Origin: Streptomyces albireticuli | GTDB taxonomy: Bacteria > Actinomycetota > Actinomycetes > Streptomycetales > Streptomycetaceae | NCBI RefSeq assembly: GCF_002192455.1 | Contig: NZ_CP021744.1 | Span: 5,861,501-5,925,500, forward strand | Length of the DNA stretch: 64,000 nucleotides | Direction: 5' to 3' | Shown: positions 63,214 to 64,000 of the stretch, piece by piece | Position numbering within the stretch: position 1 is the stretch's first letter | Layout: the number at the start of each line of letters is the position of its first letter | Notes under the pieces: model-generated | Told to the model about the DNA's origin: nothing | Databases searched by the model: none | The model's input: the letters and a program-made list of their open reading frames with translations, nothing else | Made by a program: the position numbers and the translations under genes

Positions 63214-63996
63214 TCAGAGCCAGTTGCGACGGCCGCCGACCTCGGCGAGCCACTGGTTGAGGTAGGCGGCCCAGTCCGTCTGGCCGTAAGCGTGCAGGTC
63301 GACCGTGAAGGACCGGTACGTGTCGCTGCCCTCGGTGAACAGCCCCGGCTTCTTGTCCATCTCCAGCACGACGTCCATCTCGCGGTCGTCCGCGACGAAG
63401 GACAGCTCGACCTCGTTCAGCCCGCGGTACTGCGACGGCGCGTGGAACTCGATCTCCTGGTAGAAGGGCAGCCGCTGCCGCGTGCCACGGATGTGCCCCT
63501 TCTCCAGGTCGGCGGCCTTGAAGCCGAAGCCCAGCTGACCGAAGGCGTCGAGGATGGCCTGCTGCGCCGGCAGCGGGTGCACGTTCACCGGATCGAGGTC
63601 GCCGGAGTCCACCGCGCGCGCGATCGCGAGCTCCGTGGTCACCCCGACGTTCATACCGGTGAGGTGCCGGCCCAGGAAGGTGGTGATCGGCGTCTCCCAC
63701 GGGATCTCCAGCCCGAACGGCACCGTGTGCACCGCCCCGGCCCGCACCTCGAAGGCACCGCCCAGCTGTACGCGCGTGAACTCGACGTCCTGCTTGTACT
63801 CCTCCTCGCCGCCCTCGACCTCGACCCGCGCCTGGAGCCCGACGGAGAGCCCCTGGATCTGCTGCGCGACCGATCCGCCCTGGATCCGCACCTCACCCTG
63901 GACGACGCTGCCGGGGACGACGTTCTCCTCGAAGAGCACCGTCTCGACGGAAGCGCCTCCGGCGCCGAGGCTCGCCAGCAGTTTCTTGAAACCCAT
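63214..63996 (-). CDS. Spo0M (sporulation-control) family protein
   Basis: A 260-residue cytosolic protein with the arrestin-like fold. It begins MGFKKLLASLGAGGASVETVL, with ENVVPGSVVQGEVRIQGGSV and VPFGLEIPWETPIT typical of the family. The C-terminal half (EVELSFVADDREMDVVLEMDKK) is the Spo0M-specific domain. In B. subtilis it influences sporulation; here the role is unknown. The start is ATG near the window end, with the upstream region outside. Confidence 0.9.
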   Translation of the reverse strand: MGFKKLLASLGAGGASVETVLFEENVVPGSVVQGEVRIQGGSVAQQIQGLSVGLQARVEVEGGEEEYKQDVEFTRVQLGGAFEVRAGAVHTVPFGLEIPWETPITTFLGRHLTGMNVGVTTELAIARAVDSGDLDPVNVHPLPAQQAILDAFGQLGFGFKAADLEKGHIRGTRQRLPFYQEIEFHAPSQYRGLNEVELSFVADDREMDVVLEMDKKPGLFTEGSDTYRSFTVDLHAYGQTDWAAYLNQWLAEVGGRRNWL

Positions 63997-64000
63997 GCTT

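Overview
This window is a stretch of a Streptomyces-type chromosome. The DNA is very GC-rich with strong G/C at third codon positions, GTG and TTG starts are common, and long false reading frames run opposite most genes. The content is typical of the genus: two chaplins, a Gbn-like nucleoid protein, a streptophobe-family membrane protein, a Spo0M homologue, PHO boxes and an FHA-ABC transporter. From memory, the gene order resembles the core-chromosome SCO18xx region of S. coelicolor (an inference; no search was run). I see no prophage, insertion sequence, CRISPR array, rRNA, tRNA or antibiotic cluster.

Layout. 0-8 kb: a ZIP metal transporter, then a minus-strand cobalamin operon (cobD-cobQ-chlID-cobO-cobB) with stop/start overlaps at every junction. 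It is led by a cobalamin riboswitch and a possible 25-codon leader ORF. 8-10.4 kb: a phosphate transporter behind a PHO box, diverging from a class II aldolase. 10.4-18 kb: an alpha/beta hydrolase, a helical-repeat protein, a VOC protein, a zinc metallopeptidase, an ABC-F ATPase behind a 7-codon uORF, gbn and an enoyl-CoA hydratase. 18-22.6 kb: an Asp23/Gls24-AmaP envelope cluster with a 108-bp tandem duplication inside one gene. 22.7-27.3 kb: an SDR, a GH15 trehalase-like enzyme, SURF1 and a DEDDh exonuclease-BRCT protein. 27.7-29.3 kb: an alkylglycerol-monooxygenase-like enzyme overlapping a YhhN/TMEM86 lysoplasmalogenase-like gene, a possible ether-lipid operon. 29.3-37.6 kb: a frameshifted subtilase, DUF485/ActP acetate symporter, moaA, small proteins and tyrS. 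37.7-42.5 kb: the TldD/TldE protease pair and fabG-fabI. 42.5-49 kb: a secreted Cys protein, MFS transporter with a 38-residue partner, SixA, serB and a streptophobe protein. 49-57 kb: an FHA-ABC transporter, an SLT muralytic enzyme with an attenuator-like leader, a nitroreductase, a two-component system and two chaplins. 57-64 kb: an ABC ATPase, NfeD-SPFH, TauE, an HNH nuclease, a PEBP protein, a ribonuclease-barstar pair and Spo0M.

Most of the window is conserved housekeeping or developmental DNA. The points that deserve a second look are mostly regulatory (short leader ORFs, attenuators, PHO box, GATC cluster), plus the ether-lipid gene pair, the tandem repeat in the Asp23 cluster, the duplicated tldD/tldE junction, and a family of extragenic palindromes used as terminators.
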